Shown piece after piece: positions 8,161 through 23,100 of a stretch of DNA of 35,453 bases (position 1 is the first letter of the stretch; every line of letters starts with the position of its first letter). The notes below the pieces were generated by a model. That model did no database searches. It was not told the origin of the DNA and worked only from the letters and a program-made list of their open reading frames with translations. The stretch covers positions 1 to 35,453 of the forward strand of contig CANFHM010000021.1 in NCBI GenBank assembly GCA_947446975.1, in the 5' to 3' direction. Both the position numbers and the translations under genes were made by a program. Origin of the DNA: Microthrixaceae bacterium. Its GTDB lineage: Bacteria > Actinomycetota > Acidimicrobiia > Acidimicrobiales > Acidimicrobilacustridaceae.

Positions 8161-11100
8161 GAAGGTGGTCGAGACCCCGGCGATCCCCTGACCGACGGTG
8201 TTGGTGGCGGTGACCGAGTAGGTGTACTGGACCCCGTATTCGAGCCCGGTCACCAGACACCAGGTGTTGAGTGAGGTGACGCTCTGGGTCTTGCGCTTCG
8301 GGTTCGCCTTCTCGAAGTCCGTCTTCTTCTTGTCGGGGTTGTCCGGGTCGACGACGTTCGCCGGCTTGGTGGTGACCGTGACGCCATCGGCGCCGACCGT
8401 GCAGGTCACCGGATCGAGGGACTTGGTGTCCGAGAGTGAGGACACCGGCGTGGCGGTGACGGTGTACCCGAGGATGGGACTGCCGCCGTCGCTGATCGGG
8501 GCATCCCAGCTGACCTTCGACTCACCGAGCAGGCTCACCGGATCGAACTGGATCCGTTGCGGCTGACCGGGGACCGAAGCGATGGCGACGGCGGTCCTCG
8601 TCGGATCGGACCCCGCAGTGGCCTGGTACACCTGGATCATCGGGCCGGTGAGCACGACGCCGGCGCCGAAGTCGATGTCACTGAGCTTGGCAGCCAGCAC
8701 CATCGTGCGGGAGTCGAGGCCCATGACCAGGTACGCCGACAGGGAGGCGTAGTCCTTGTTGGACACGGTGAGGCTGACCTTGCCCTGGGCGATCAGGTAG
8801 ATGCCGTTGTTGCCCCGCGGACACACGGTGGTCTTCGTGCCCGCCACCATCGGGCAGGCGTTGGACACCGACAGCGAGATGTCCTGGAGCTTGAGCAGAC
8901 CCGGGATGAGATTGAGCTGCCCGAGCGTGGCCGACAGCGACCAGGTGACCGAACCGGCCGCCGAGTCGATGGTGCCCGCCAGGGTGATCGACGGAAGGGT
9001 GACATCCTTCATGATCTCGGGGGTACCCGTGGTGGTCTGGGCCGTGAGGGTCCAGGTGCCGCCGTCGGTGTAGGCGGTGACCTTGACGCCGACCTCGAGG
9101 CCGAAGCCGAGTGCGACCTTTCCGGTGCCCGACCAGCCGGCGGAGTCGGCACCCTGGGCGGCGGCCTTCCACGTCATGACCATGCTCTTCACGTTGAGTG
9201 AACCGGCGGTCGCGGTGAAGGAACCGGAGGTGAACTGGCCCCCGAGCACCAGCTTGCCGCCGCTCATCGACGCAGTGATCGTCCCGGAGACCCGAACAGG
9301 GTCAGCACCGAAGAAGCTCACCCGACTGGAGGGCGGCGCAACATCGCCGGCGGAGAGGGTGCCACCCACGACAGCGTTGGTGCTCACGCTCGGCGAGTAG
9401 CCGACCCGGTTGTAGGCCGTGACCCGGAAGGTGTAGCTGCGGCCGGTCACGAGGTTCGGGATCATGCAGCTCGTGGTGGTCGTGGTGCACTGCAGATTGT
9501 CGGGGGTGGACTTCACCACGTAGCCGATGATCGGACTGCCGTTGTCCTTGGCGGCGGTCCAGGAGATCACAGCATTGTTGGAGAGCACGCCGCCCGGTGC
9601 CGGAAGCAGCGAGACCACCGACACACCGGTGACGGAGTCGGGAGTCTGCGGATCTTCGGGGCCGAGGAGACCGGGCTTGATGCTGTTGGAACGTGCGCCG
9701 GTGGAGGTTCCCTGACTGCTGGTGGCGGTCACGGTGAACGTGTAGGACAGGCCGTTGTAGAGCCCGGTGACCTTGCAGCTGAGCGCAGTGGTGGTGGTGC
9801 AGGTGTGCACCACGGAATCGAGTGAATCGATCCTGTCGCTCGACACCGTGTAGCTGCGCACCGATGCACCGATGGCGGTCGCCGGAGCGGTCCAGCTGAC
9901 CGTGACCTCACTGACACCGGCCACCACCGAGACGTTCCTCGGCGCCGACGGCACCAGATACGCCGGCAGGTTGAGCTTGTTCGTCTCCGACAGCAGCGTC
10001 ATGCCCGGGACCTGGGCGGCCGAGGGATCGGAGTCGCCGACCACGTTGGTGGCCACGACGGTGGCCGTGTAGACGTCGTTCGTGATGACGTCGTTCACGA
10101 CACACGACGTGGCGTTCGGACCTGCGGTGCAACCCATCGGCGTGGTGCCGCCGGTGTTGATGGCACCAGTGACCGTCACCCTGTAGCCGGTGATCGCCGA
10201 GCCGTTGTCGTTCGGCGCATCCCAGCTGACCCGGATGCTGGTGTCGCTGAGGTTGCGCGTGAGCTGCACGTTGCTGGGCGTGTCGGGAGCCGACACTGCG
10301 GTGATGCTCCAGCTGGAACCGCTGGTCCAGTTCACCAGCACCTGCATGGACTGTGTCCCGGAGTCATCGAGGATGATCGAACCCGCCAGCTGGTAGGTGG
10401 TGGATGCGTTGGTGCGCACCATCTGGAGACCACTCACCGAATAGGCGGCATTGATGCGCAGCTGATCGGAAGGAATGGTGTTGAGCGGGGTCGAGGTGAC
10501 CGCATCGGACTGCACACCGAGCTTGAGGACGACAGCGCCGTTGGAGGACGCCGCAGTGTTGACCGAGACCCCACGGACCCGGAAGGTGTAGCTCGTGGCG
10601 TTCGAGAGACCACCGACGGTGCAGGCGGTGAAGGCGGTGACGCAGTTCAGGTCATCGCCAGAGTGATCGCCGGAGGCAAGCGGTGTGGTGGGGGTGGCCT
10701 GCACGAGATAGAGCTGGCCCGGAACCGCGTTCATCGGTGACTCCCACGACAGGGTGACGGCACCGTTGCCCGCAACTGCGGTGAGCTCGGTGGGCTTCGA
10801 CGCCGTGTCGGAGCCACTGAGATTGCGCTTCACGGTGGCCAGCGCAGGAAGGGCGGTGACCGTCCACACGGTCGGTTCCTTCATCCGCACCACGACCGGC
10901 AGCAGACCGCCGCTGAACGGCGTGATGGTGAAGGTGATGCTGGTCGATCCGTTGAGACCGGTGACCGTGCAGCTCGTGGTCGTGGTGGTGCAGCTCTGGA
11001 GCATCGACGGGTTGCCCTTGACCGTGACGACATACCCCACGATCGAGCGCCCGTTGGCGAGCGTGGGTGCGGTCCACGAGACAGTGGCGTCGCCGCCGGA

Positions 11101-14100
11101 GGTCGAGGTGACGGTGCGCTCGAGAGCCGAGCCGGACTCGAAGCCCATGACGAGCGAGGTGGTGCCGGATCCGGTCTGGAGCACGTCGTCCCAGGCGAGC
11201 TGCTTCGGGATGAAGAACATGCCGTTGGCCGCAGCCGGGTTGAACGTGAGACCGACGGTGATGGTCTTCGTGCCGGCGGCGCTGGTGCCGACCTCGTTGG
11301 TGGCGGTGATCGAGAAGGTGTAACGGTCGCCGGAGGTGAGACCGGTGATGTCACATCCGAGCATCTGACCGACGGTGGTGCAGCCGGCGCCGACACTGTT
11401 GGTGGTGAGATCGAACGAGGTGATGGTGTAGCCGGTGATGACCGCACCACGGGCGTTCGGGGCCGTCCACGATGCATTCACCGAACTGAGACCGTTCGAA
11501 TAGATGCTCACGAAGACCGGTGCTTCGGGCTCCATCATCTTCGGGATCATCCCGGCGGAGGCCAGCGACGCCGCACCCGAACCGATCCGGTTCGTCGCGA
11601 CCACCGTGAAGGAGTACGAGGTGTCGGCAGTGAGGTTCATCACCCAGCAGTTGAGGGTGGAGCTGTCGCTGGTGCAGGTCTGACCGCCGGGAGAGGCGGA
11701 GACGGTGTAGCCGGTGAGGTTGGCGCCGCCGTTGAACCCGGGAGCGTTCCAGCTCACCTTGACCCGGCCGTAGCCGTTCTGCAGCGAGAGGATCGACGGG
11801 GCATCCGGGACGGTTCGCGGTGTCGCGACCGACGATGCATTCGATGTCCCACTGCCACCGGCCCGGTTGAACGCCTCGACCCTGAAGGTGTAGTCGTTGC
11901 CGTTGTTCAGACCACTGATGACACACGAGAGCGTGGAACCGTTGGCGGTGACGCAGACCTTCGAGGTCTGATTGCCGTTCCGGTAGGCGGTGGCCCGATA
12001 GCTGAGAATGGTGGCGCCGCCACTGCTGGCCGGGGCCGACCAGGAGACGGTGGAGCTGGCGTTCTCATCGGAGGTCGCCGAGACGCCGGTGGGCACACTC
12101 GGGACGGTGTAGGGGGCCGCGGAGATCGAGGCAGCAGATGCGGCGCCGGTGCCGATCACGTTCGTGGCGGTCACGGTGAAGGTGTAGCCGGCACCGTTGG
12201 TGAGACCGCTGATCACACACGACAGCCCGCTGGTGCTGCAGGTGTACGAGCTCGGGCTCGAGGTCACGGTGTAGGACGTGATGTCGGCGCCACCATTGCT
12301 GGGCGCACTCCACGAGATGGTGACCTGGGTGTTGCTCGGAACCGCCGACACACCGAAGGGTGCGGTGGGAGCGGTGCGCGGGATCGTGGGGGTGACCCGA
12401 TTCGAGTCACCGGTCCAGTTGCTGGCTCCCACGGCGTTGATCGCCTTCACGACGAACGTGTAGCCCTGACCGGGGGTGAGACCGTTGAACGTGCAGGAGG
12501 TCCCGGTGGTGATGCAGAGCGCACCGCCCGGGTCGGCCTTGACGCGGTAGCCGGTGATGGCCGAACCACCGGTGTTGTTCGGGGCGGTCCAGCTGACCGT
12601 CGCCGAACCCTCGCCGGCCGTGGCCGCCACATTGTTCGGAGCGTTGGGTGAGTCGAGCGTGGTGATCGATGCCGACTGATCGGAGTCGAAGCTGTCGTTC
12701 ACGCCGTTGACGGCCTTGACGGTGAATCGGTACGACGTGTTGTTGGCGAGCCCGAAGACCGTGCAGGAGGTGAGCGAGGTACGGCACTTGAATCCGCCGG
12801 GGGTGGACTCGACCACGTAGCGGCTGATGGCGAGGCCGCCATTGTCGGAAGGTGCGTTCCAGGCGACCGACACCGAGCCGACACCAGCGGTGCCGGTCAC
12901 GTTCTGCGGCTTGCCGGGACGGGCATAGACCTTGACCCCGGTGACCGTGCGCTGGGCGACGGTGTCGGAGTAGTTCGTGAAGATCGCGACGTTGTAGGTG
13001 CCCTGCGGGAGATCACTGATGGTGCAGCTGGTCCCGGTGCTGGTGCACTTGGCGGCGGTGCTGGTGTTGAGGGTGCCCGTGTAGGCGTAGACCTTCGCGG
13101 TGCCGCTCCAGGAGCCGCCCCATGTCCAGTCCGCAGAGATCGACTTCTCACCAGCGACGTAGGTGTCGTAGATGATCTTCTTCGTCGAGGTGGGCGTGGC
13201 GAGCGAGAAGCTCACGGCACTCGATGCCGTGCCGGTACCGGCGGCGTTGATCGCCCGCACGGTGAACGAGTAGCTCGTGCCCTTCGCGAGGCCGCGGATC
13301 ATGCAGAGCCGCTCGGACGCCGCAGCCGAGCACACCTCGGTGCCACTCGAGTTCCGGACCGAGTAGCCGGTGATCGCGGAGCCGCCGTCGATGGTCGGTG
13401 CTTCCCACACGGCCTTGGCGCTGAACTCGCCGCTCTGCTGCACACCCACGAAGGTGGGAGCGCCGGGAACCGCAGCCGGGGTGCTCACCGATGACCTGGC
13501 AGAGGCCTCACTGGTGCCCACGGCGGTCGTGGCAGTCACGGAGAACGTGACGCCGACGCCGTTGGACAGGCCGGTGACGACACAGCTGGTGCCGCTGGTG
13601 CTGCAGGTGTGACCGGCATCGTCCGAGACGGTGTAGCCGGTGATGACTGAGCCTCCGTTGGAGGGCGCCGACCACGAGACGGTGGACTTCGAGTCCTCGT
13701 TCGAGGTCGCCGAGACCGAGGTCGGTGCATCGGGGAGCGTCCTGGGCGTGACTGCCGTCGATGCGCCCGAGGCCGGACCGGCACCGGCGACGTTCGCTGC
13801 GGTGACGGTGAACGTGTAGGAGGTGCCGTTGGAAAGACCGCTCACGATGCAGCTGGTCGTGATGGCTGTGCAGCTGGCGCCGCCGGGATCAGCGGTCACG
13901 GTGTAGGAGGTGATCGCCGAGCCGTTGGACGACGGAACCGACCAGGTGACCTTCGCCGAGCCGGCGTACGCGATCGCCGACACCGAGGTCGGAGCAGCGG
14001 GAACGGTTCTGGGCGTGCCCACGATCGAGTAGTCCGAGGCGAGGCCGTATCCCTTGGCGTTGTAGGCCTTGACGGTGAACACGTAGTCGGTGCCGTTGAC

Positions 14101-17100
14101 GAGACCGGTGAAGGTGTAGGAGGTCGAGGCATCAGCAGTGGTGACCAGCGAGCAGGTCGAACCTGCGCATCGCTGCACCTGGTACTTGGTGACCGTGGCG
14201 CCGCCGTTGTCGCCGAGGCTCCAGCTGATGGTGACGGTTCCGTTCCCCGGGGTCACGTTGGTGACGACAGGGACACCCGGGGTGGTGCTCGGGGTGACCG
14301 CCGACGATGGCACCGATGAGCTGCCCGTGCCGATGGCGTTGATGGCCTGGACCGTGAAGGTGTAGGCGGTGCCGTTGGTGAGACCGGCCATGGTGCAGCT
14401 CAGCGAGGAGGAGGAGCAGGTCAGACCGTCAGGTGATGACGTGACGATGTACCCGGTGACCGGGCTTCCACCGTTGATCGTCGGTGCCGCCCATCTGATG
14501 GTGGCGCTGCCTGCACCGGCGACAGCGGTGGCGCCGGTGGGGGCTCCCGGGGGACCCTTCGGCGTGACGACCGCGGAGCGCTCCGAGAATGCCCCGGTAC
14601 CCGATCCGTTGATCGCTGCTGCGTAGAACTGGTAGTTCGTGCCGTTGGTGAGACCGGTGACGGTGCAACCGGCAGCGGGATCGGCCGTCTCGCAGTACTT
14701 GGCCTCCGGGTAGGAGGTGATGCGGTACAGCGTGATCGGCGCTCCACCGTTCGATGCCGGTGCGATGACCGTGACGAAGGCGCTGGCATTCCCGGCCTGG
14801 ACCGAGTTGACCGCCGGCGCGCCCGGGACGGTGGACGGTGTGACTGCCTCGGACCTGTCGGAGATGTCGCCTGCGCCGACGGCGTTCACGGCATAGACCC
14901 GGAAGCGGTGGGGAACACCGTTGGTCAGGCCGGTGATGGTGCACGTACGAGTGGGGGCGACCACCGAGCAGGTGGCGCCTCCCGGGAACGCCGTGACGAC
15001 GTACCCCGTGATCGCCGAGCCCCGGTTGGTGGACGGTGCCGCCCATGAGACGACCGAGGTGGTGTCGCCGTAGGAGGTTCCGACGACGTTGCGCGGGGCG
15101 CTCGGCGGGTTGACGGGCGTGACCGGGTCGGAACTGGCCGAGTTGGCTCCGGCTCCCCGACCGTTGATGGCCTTCACCTTGAACGAATAGGTGGTTCCCC
15201 AGACGAGACCGCTGACGGTGCAGCGACGGCGCGACTCCGAGGAACAGGAGATGCCGGCAGCCGCCTTCGAGCCGATGAATCCGGTCACGAGGTAGCCGGT
15301 GATGGTGGCGCCGCCATCGAACGCCGGGTCCTCCCAGATGATCAGTGCGGTGTCGTCCTCGACCTTGACGTCCTTGATGCTCGGGGCGTCGGGCACGGTG
15401 GAGGGCTTGGTGTCGTCGGTGCGATCCGAACCTTCGCTGTCGCCGGCGGCGTTCGTCGCCACCACATCGAAGGTGTAGATCACGCCGTTGGTCAGGCCGG
15501 TGACGGTGCAGCTGGTCGGCACGGTGCCGTTCCGGGCCTTCGTCACGGTGCAGGTTCGGAGGTCGGGATGCGAGGTAACGGTGTAGCTGATGATCGGTGA
15601 GCCGCCGACGAGGTTCGGGGCGTCCCACGAGACCACCGACTGACCATCGAGGCGAGGTGTGGCCACCACGTTGCGCGGCGCGTGCGGCACGGTGATCGGC
15701 GTGGTGGATGCGGAGCGCCCCGAGGCGGTCGAGGTCCCGGCGCCGTTCGAGGCGGTGACCACGAACGTGTAGGCGGTGCCGTTGGTGAGACCGTTCATGA
15801 CACAGCTCACCTGGGCGGTGGTGCACGTGAAGGATCCGGGTGTCGAGGTGACGGTGTACCCGAGGATCGGTGCACCACCGTCGGAGACCGGCGGATTCCA
15901 GTACACGGAGATGCTCTGGTCGTCGTAGGTCGTGGTGGTGATCGACGGGGCGCTCGGCACCGACGCCGGGAGCACACCGCTGTCGGCCACCGAGACCGGG
16001 CTGGTGCCCCTGCTGTTCGTGGCCGTGACGGTGAAGGAGTAGTAGGTGCCGTTCGTGAGACCGGTGACGACGCACGAGGTCGGTGCGACGAGCACGGTCC
16101 TCGACGTCGAGGCGGTGCAGGTTCGACCGCCCGGCGAGGCGGTCACCACATAGCTGCTGATGGCCAGACCATTGTTGAACGGTGCGGTCCAGGAGACGGT
16201 CGACTGCGTGTTCTGGTAGGGGACGGCGACGACATCGGTCGGAGCATCGGGCACCGACACCGGGGTCACCGCCGCGGAGTCGCTCGAGGCATCACCGGTG
16301 CCAGCGGCGTTGCGAGCCTTCACCTTGAACGTGTAGCTCGTGCCGTTGGTCAACCAGGTGAAGGTGCAGGACACCGCATCGGCAGAGTTGGTGATGCACT
16401 TGTCAGTGGCCGGAGTGGAGACCACGACATACCCGAGGATGCCGGTGCCGCCATCGACCCTGGGCGCCTTCCACGTGACCGTGACGGTCCTGCTTCCGGT
16501 GGGGGTCACGGCGATGTTGGTCGGGGCATCGGGTGCGGCGGCGGGCACGACCCGCAGCGACGGGAGCGATGCCGCACCGGTGCCGCTGCGGTTCGTGGCG
16601 GTCACGGTGAACCGATACGCGGTGCCGTTGGTCAGACCGGTGACGACGCAGGAGGTCTCGCCGGGCAGGGAGGTGGTGCAGGACGTGTTGCCCGGTGAGG
16701 AGATGACCGTATAGCCCGAGATCTTCGCGCCGCCGTCGAACCCGGGGGCGGTCCAGGAGACGAGGCTGCGACCGTTCTGATACGGGGTGGCCACGACGTC
16801 ATAGGGCTCATCGGGTTCACGCGAGGGCTTGCCCGTGGCCGAACCCGCAACCGACCGACCATTGGCGTTCAGTGCGTACACGGTGAACGTGTAGTTCGTC
16901 CCGTTCTTGAGGCTCGTGAATGTGCACGAGAGCGTGGTGAGTCGAGCCGGCTCACAGGTGCTGTCATCGCTGGCGATGAGCAGATACCCGGTGATCGCAT
17001 AGCCGCCGGTGTCGGCCGGTGCCGTCCAGGTCACGGTGGAACTGCGGGCATCACCAGAGGTGGCGGCCACGTTCCGGGGGACAGAGGGGACGGTGCCGGG

Positions 17101-20100
17101 GATGGTCGAGTCCGATGCGGCCGATGCGATGCTGCTGCCGGCCTTGTTCACGGCTCTGACGGTGAACGTGTAGGCGGTGCCGTTGGTGAGTCCGGTCACG
17201 GTGCAGGCGAGGGCACCGCTGCTCGAGCAGGTCTTCGTGCCCGGCTTGGAGGTGACGACATAGTCGGTGATGACACTGCCGCCGTTGTCATCCGATGCGG
17301 TCCAGGTGACAGTCACCGACGAGTCGGCGTAGGCGACGCTGGTGATCACCGGAGAGCTGGGCACGGTCGCCGGGATGACGGGGGCTGATGCCGTCGAGGC
17401 GCTGCCGGTGCCGACGATGTTCGTCGCGGTGACGGTGAACGTGTAGGCGGTGCCGTTGGCGAGACCGGTGACGGTGCAGGTGGTGGCACCGGCGGTGGTG
17501 CAGCTCGCACCATCGGGTGATGCGGTCACGGTGTAGCCGGTGACGGCGGTGCCGCTGGTGGCCACGGGTGCGGTCCAGCGGATGGTGGCGGTGGTGTTGC
17601 CGAAGGTTCCGGTCACGGCGGTGGGGGCCTGGGGGACCATGATCGGCACGATCGACGCCGACGGTGTGGAGAACGAGCCCGTGCCTGCCTTGTTGGAGGC
17701 TCGCACGGTGAACGTGTATGCGGTGCCGTTGGTGAGACCGGTGATGACACAGGTGAGCGCACCGGTGGTGGCGCAGACCTTGTTCCCGGGGGTGGAGAGC
17801 ACGCTGTAGGCGGTGATCGCGCTGCCACCGTTCCAGGCCGGTGCGTTCCAGGTGAGCGTCATGGTGCCGGCCACGACGTCGAACGAGGTCGCGACATCGG
17901 TGGGTTGATCGGGAACGGTGGCCGGGACGACCGGTGCGCTCGCATCGGAGGCGGCCCCGGTGCCGGCCTTGTTCGTGGCCGTGACGGTGAACATGTAGCT
18001 GGTGCCGTTGGCCAGACCAGTGACCACACAGGTGGTCGCGGTGACACTGGCGGTCGTGCAGCTGCGGCCACCGGGGTTGGCGGTGACGGTGTAGCCGGTG
18101 ACGATGCTGCCGCCGTTGTCAGCCGGGGCGATCCACGAGACGGTTGCGCTCGCATCGGCGAACACGGTGGTGACAGTGGTCGGCGGGTTCGGGACGGTCG
18201 CAGGAACCGTGGCGATCGTGTAGCCCGAGGTAGCACCGCGACCGGAGCCGTTGATGGCGAGCACGCGGAACGTGTACGAGGTGCCGTTGGTGAGACCGGT
18301 GACGACACAGCTGGTCTCACCGTTCGTGGTGCAACCCAGTGTTCCTGCGGAGTTGGCGACCACGTAGCCGGTGATCGGTGCGCCGCCGTTGTCGGCGGGG
18401 GCGGTCCAGGACACGGTGATGGATCGATCACCGAAGACGGCGATCTGTCCGGTGGGTGCGCTGGGAACCGTCGAGACCAGAACTCCGTCGGAGGAGGGCG
18501 ACACGCCGCCGTCGCCGACCTTGTTCCTGGCCATGACCGTGAACGTGTAGGTGGTGCCGTTGGTGAGACCCGTGACCGAACACGTGAGCGCACCGGTCGT
18601 GGTGCACACCTGCTCACCAGCGGCGTTGCGAACCACGTAGCCGGTGACGGGAGTGCCGGCGTTGTTGGCCGGTGCGGTCCAGGTGAGGGTCGTGCGACCG
18701 CTCAGATAGGACACGCCGACCGGAGCGTTGGGGGCATCCGGGACCTTCATCGGGATCACCGCAGCGGACGCGACCGACGACCCACCGGTGCCGGACCCGT
18801 TCGTGGCGGTCACCGTGAACCGGTAGGAGGTGCCGTTGATGAGACCGGGCACCACGCAACTGGTGGTGGCGGTCGTGCAGGTGGCACCACCCGGCGTGGC
18901 GGTCACCGTGGAGGAGGTGATGTCGGCCCCACCATCGGTACTCGGGGCGGTCCAGGACACGATCGCCGAGCTGTCGGCGAACACGCCCACTGCTCCGGTC
19001 GGCGCACCCGGAACGGTCGACGGCGTCGCGATGCCCGATGCATCGGAGGCGGAGCTGGCACCACGGGCGTTGAGTGCGACGACCGTGAAGGTGTAGTCGG
19101 TGCCGTTGGTCAGGCCCTTCACGACGCACGAGGTCGTGGTCGTGGTGCAGGTCCGGCCTCCCGGGTTCGAGGTGACCCGGTAGCCGGTGATGGTGGCGCC
19201 ACCATCGTTGGTCGACGCCGTCCAGCTGATCGTCGACTGGGTGGACTCGAATGAAATGGCGCCCACACCGGTGGGTGCGTTCGGGACCGTGGACGGGATC
19301 GCCGTGTTCGATGCGGCCGACGAGGAGCCGGTTCCGGCGTTGTTCGTCGTAGTCACGGTGAACGTGTACGAGCTTCCGTTGGAGAGACCGGTGATCGTGC
19401 AGGTCGTGGTCGCGGTCGTGCATGTGGCCCCGCCGGGGTTGGCGGTGACGGTGTAGGCGGTGATCGGCGCACCACCGTTCGAGGTGGGTGCCGTCCAGGA
19501 GATCGACGAGGAGGCGTTCGCGTTCGAGGTCGCGGCCACGTTGATCGGTGCGCCGGGCACTGTTGCCGGCACGGCTGCTGCAGAGGCGATCGATGCCGCC
19601 GAGGTGCCCGAGACGTTCGTCGCAGTGACTTTGAAGGTGTAGCTGGTGCCGTTCGTGAGACCGGTGACCACACAGCTGGTGTCACCCGAGGTGGTGCAGA
19701 CCCTGCTCCCCGGGGTGGAGACCACCGTGTAGGTGGTGATCGCCGCGCCACCGTTGCTGGCCGGTGCGATCCAGGTGACCGTCGACTGGGTCGATTCGAA
19801 GGAGCTCGCCGCCACACCGGTCGGAGCACCGGGAACCGTCGAGGGGACAACCGCCGTTGACGGATCAGATGGGGAACCGGTGCCGGATCGGTTCGTCGCG
19901 GTGACGGTGAACGTGTAGCTGGTGCCGTTGGAGAGACCGGTGATGGTGCAGGTCGTCGCACCGGTCGTGGTGCAGGACTTCCCGCCGGGGGTGGCGGTGA
20001 CCCGGTAGCCGGAGATCGCTGCGCCACCGTCGGAGGCCGGGGCGGTCCAGGTGATGGTCGAACGACCCGATTCCGCAGCAGTCGCCCCGACACCGGTGGG

Positions 20101-23100
20101 TGCACCCGGGACCGTCGACGGCGTCGCGATGTTCGAGGCATCGGAAGCCGTGCTGGTTCCAGCGGCGTTGGTGGCGGTCACGGTGAACGTGTAGCTGGTG
20201 CCGTTGGCGAGACCGGTCACGGTGCACGTGGTGCGAGCGGTGGTGCAGGTGCGACCGCCGGGGTTGGCGGTCACGAGATAGCCGGTGATCGCGGTGCCGC
20301 CGTTGTCGGCCGGAGCGGTCCAGGCGATGACTGATTGTGCGTTCGCGTTCGAGGAGGCGGTGATGTTCGTGGGTGCACCCGGGATGGTCGCGGGGACCAC
20401 GGCCGATGACGCAGTCGACAGCGCCGAGTTCCCCGAAGCGTTGATCGCGACGACTTTGAACGTGTAGGCGGTGCCGTTGGTGAGACCGGTGATGACACAG
20501 GTGGTCTCACCGGTGGTGGTGCAGGTCCTGCCACCGGGGGTGGCGGTGACCTTGTAGCCGGTGATGGTCGCCCCGCCGTTGCTGGTCGGTGCGGTCCAGG
20601 TGATCGTCGACTGGGTGTTCTCGTTCGAGGTCCCGGTCACACCGGTCGGGGCACCCGGAACTGTCGACGGGGTCGCGATGTTCGAAGGGTCTGATGCGGT
20701 GCTGGTGCCGGCCTTGTTCGTGGCGGTCACCGTGAACGTGTAGCTGAGGCCGTTGGTGAGACCGACGATGGTGCACGTGGTCTTCGTGGTCGCACTGCAC
20801 GTGGCGCCGCCCGGGGTGGCGGTCACGAGATAGGAGGTGACAACCGAACCGCCGTTGTCGGCCGGTGCGGTCCAGGCGATGACTGAGGAGGTGTTCGTGT
20901 TCGAGGTTGCGGTGACGCTGGTCGGTGCACCGGGGGTGGTGGCCGGTGTTGTCGGGGTCGACGCGTTCGAGATGAGACCGGTGCCAGCAGCGTTCGTGGC
21001 AACAACCTTGAACGAGTAGGCGGTGCCGTTGGTGAGACCGGAAATGGTGCAACTGGTCGCCGTCGTCGTGGTGCACACCACCGCAGCAGTCGTGGCGTCG
21101 GTGATGGTGTAGCCGGTGATGTCCGCACCACCGGTCGCCGGGGCCGTCCAGGTCAGTGTGATCGAACCGTTCCCGAAGATCGGGGTGAACGTGGTGATCT
21201 TCGATGGGACCGTCGCCGGGATGATCGTGTTCGACACGGCGGTGTCGCTGCGACCGGCATCAGTGATCGCCACAACTGAGAACGTGTACGCGGTGCCGTT
21301 GGTGAGCAGCGTGACCACACAGGTCGTCTCACCAGCAGTGGCACAGGTGCGGGTGCTGCCACTCGTGGTCACCAGATACCCGGTGATCGGGAACCCACCG
21401 GTATCAGCAGGTGCGGTCCAGGAGATCGTGGACTGACGGTTCTCCGTCGCGGTCGCGACCACGTTCGTCGGGGCACCCGGAGGATCCGCCAACACGATCG
21501 GGTTCGACTCCGCAGACGCCACACCAGTACCCGCGGCGTTCGACGCGGTCGCGGTGAACGTGTAGGTCACACCATTGGTGAGCCCCGAGATCACACACGA
21601 CACCGTGGCGACAAGACCCGGATCGGTACAGGACTGGGTGCCACCGACCACGGTGATCACGAACCCGAAACCCTTCATCGTCGAACCACCGTTGAACAAC
21701 GGGCGGGTCAACGTGACCTTCACCGAACCAGCCGCGAACGGCGTCGCGATCAGATTCGTCGGTGCATCCGGAACCGTCGCCGGAACCACACTCGCGGACG
21801 CCGTCGACGCAACGGAAGAACCAGCAGCGTTCGTCGCGACCACGGTGAACGTGTAGGTCACACCATTGGTCAGACCACCGATCACACACGAGGTCGAGGC
21901 AGTGGTGCAGACCACATCACCAGCAACCGGACCAGCCAGCACCACACCAGCAGACGTGACAATCGCAGACACAACCGTGACCACATACCCGGTGACCGCA
22001 GCACCACCATTCGAGGCCGGTGCAGTCCACGACAGAACAGTGGAAGCGTTCTGGAACGAGATGCCCGCCACACCGGTCGGAGCTCCCGGCACCGTCGCCG
22101 GCGTGATCGGATCAGACGCCACCGAAGGATCAGACGAACCGATCGCGTTCGAGGCCACAACCGTGAACGTGTACGAGGTGCCGTTGGCGAGACCGGTGAT
22201 CGTGCACGAAGTCTCAACAGTGGAGCACACGACCGCGCCATCACCATCAGTCACGACATACCCAGTGATCGGTGAACCACCGGTGGAGGCCGGTGCGAAC
22301 CAGGACACCGTGACCGTCGAGTTCCCGGCAACACCTGTCACAGCACTCGGAGCGGAAGGGGCAGTTGCGTCACTGCCAGCAACAACAGGCGCCGACACGG
22401 TGGCCGCCGACGAACCGACACCATTGGTGACCACAACACTGAACGTGTAGGTCACACCCGAGACAAGACCAGTGAACTCGCACGAGGTCACCACCGACGT
22501 GCACACCACATCGATCGTCGAATCATCACCATCAACTGCGGTGACCGTGAAACCGCTGATCGGAGAACCACGATTGTTCGGCGTCGACCACAAGACCGTG
22601 GCCGAACCACCAGCAGCACCGACCGACACCGACGACACCGCATCCGGCAGACCAGCAGGGACAACAGCCACCGAAAGAGCAGAGGCCTGAGACGAACCGG
22701 AGGCGTTCGAGGCCCGCACACTGAACCGGTACGAGGTGCCGTTCACCAGACCAGTCACCGTGCAACTCGTGGCCATGATCGTCGAGCAGGTCAACCCACC
22801 AGGAACCGAGGTCACCGTGTACGACGTGATCGTCGCTCCCCCATCGGTGGAAGACGCGGTCCAGGAGACGACCGACGAGCCGTTCTCACCATTCGTCGCT
22901 GAAACACCGGTCGGCGCAGCGGGAACCGTCGACGGAATCGCACTGTTCGACACAGCCGAGGCCGCGCCAACACCGGCAGCGTTCGTCGCCGTCACCGTGA
23001 ACGTGTACGCAACACCATTCGTGAGACCCAGCACCGTGCACGAGGTCCCACGAGTCGCAGTGCATGAGAACCCACCCGGCGACGACACCACCGTGTACGA

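Noticed and set aside
6091-8274. Long plus-strand open frame (727 codons) opposite the giant gene
   Set aside because: High-GC antisense shadow: its product is rich in His, Arg, Gly and Asp, with no domain, and the opposite frame has clear secreted-protein features.
14429-16075. 548-codon minus-strand frame within the FN3 array
   Set aside because: It is in another frame of the FN3 repeats; the product is His/Arg-rich low complexity, an artefact of the repeated sequence.
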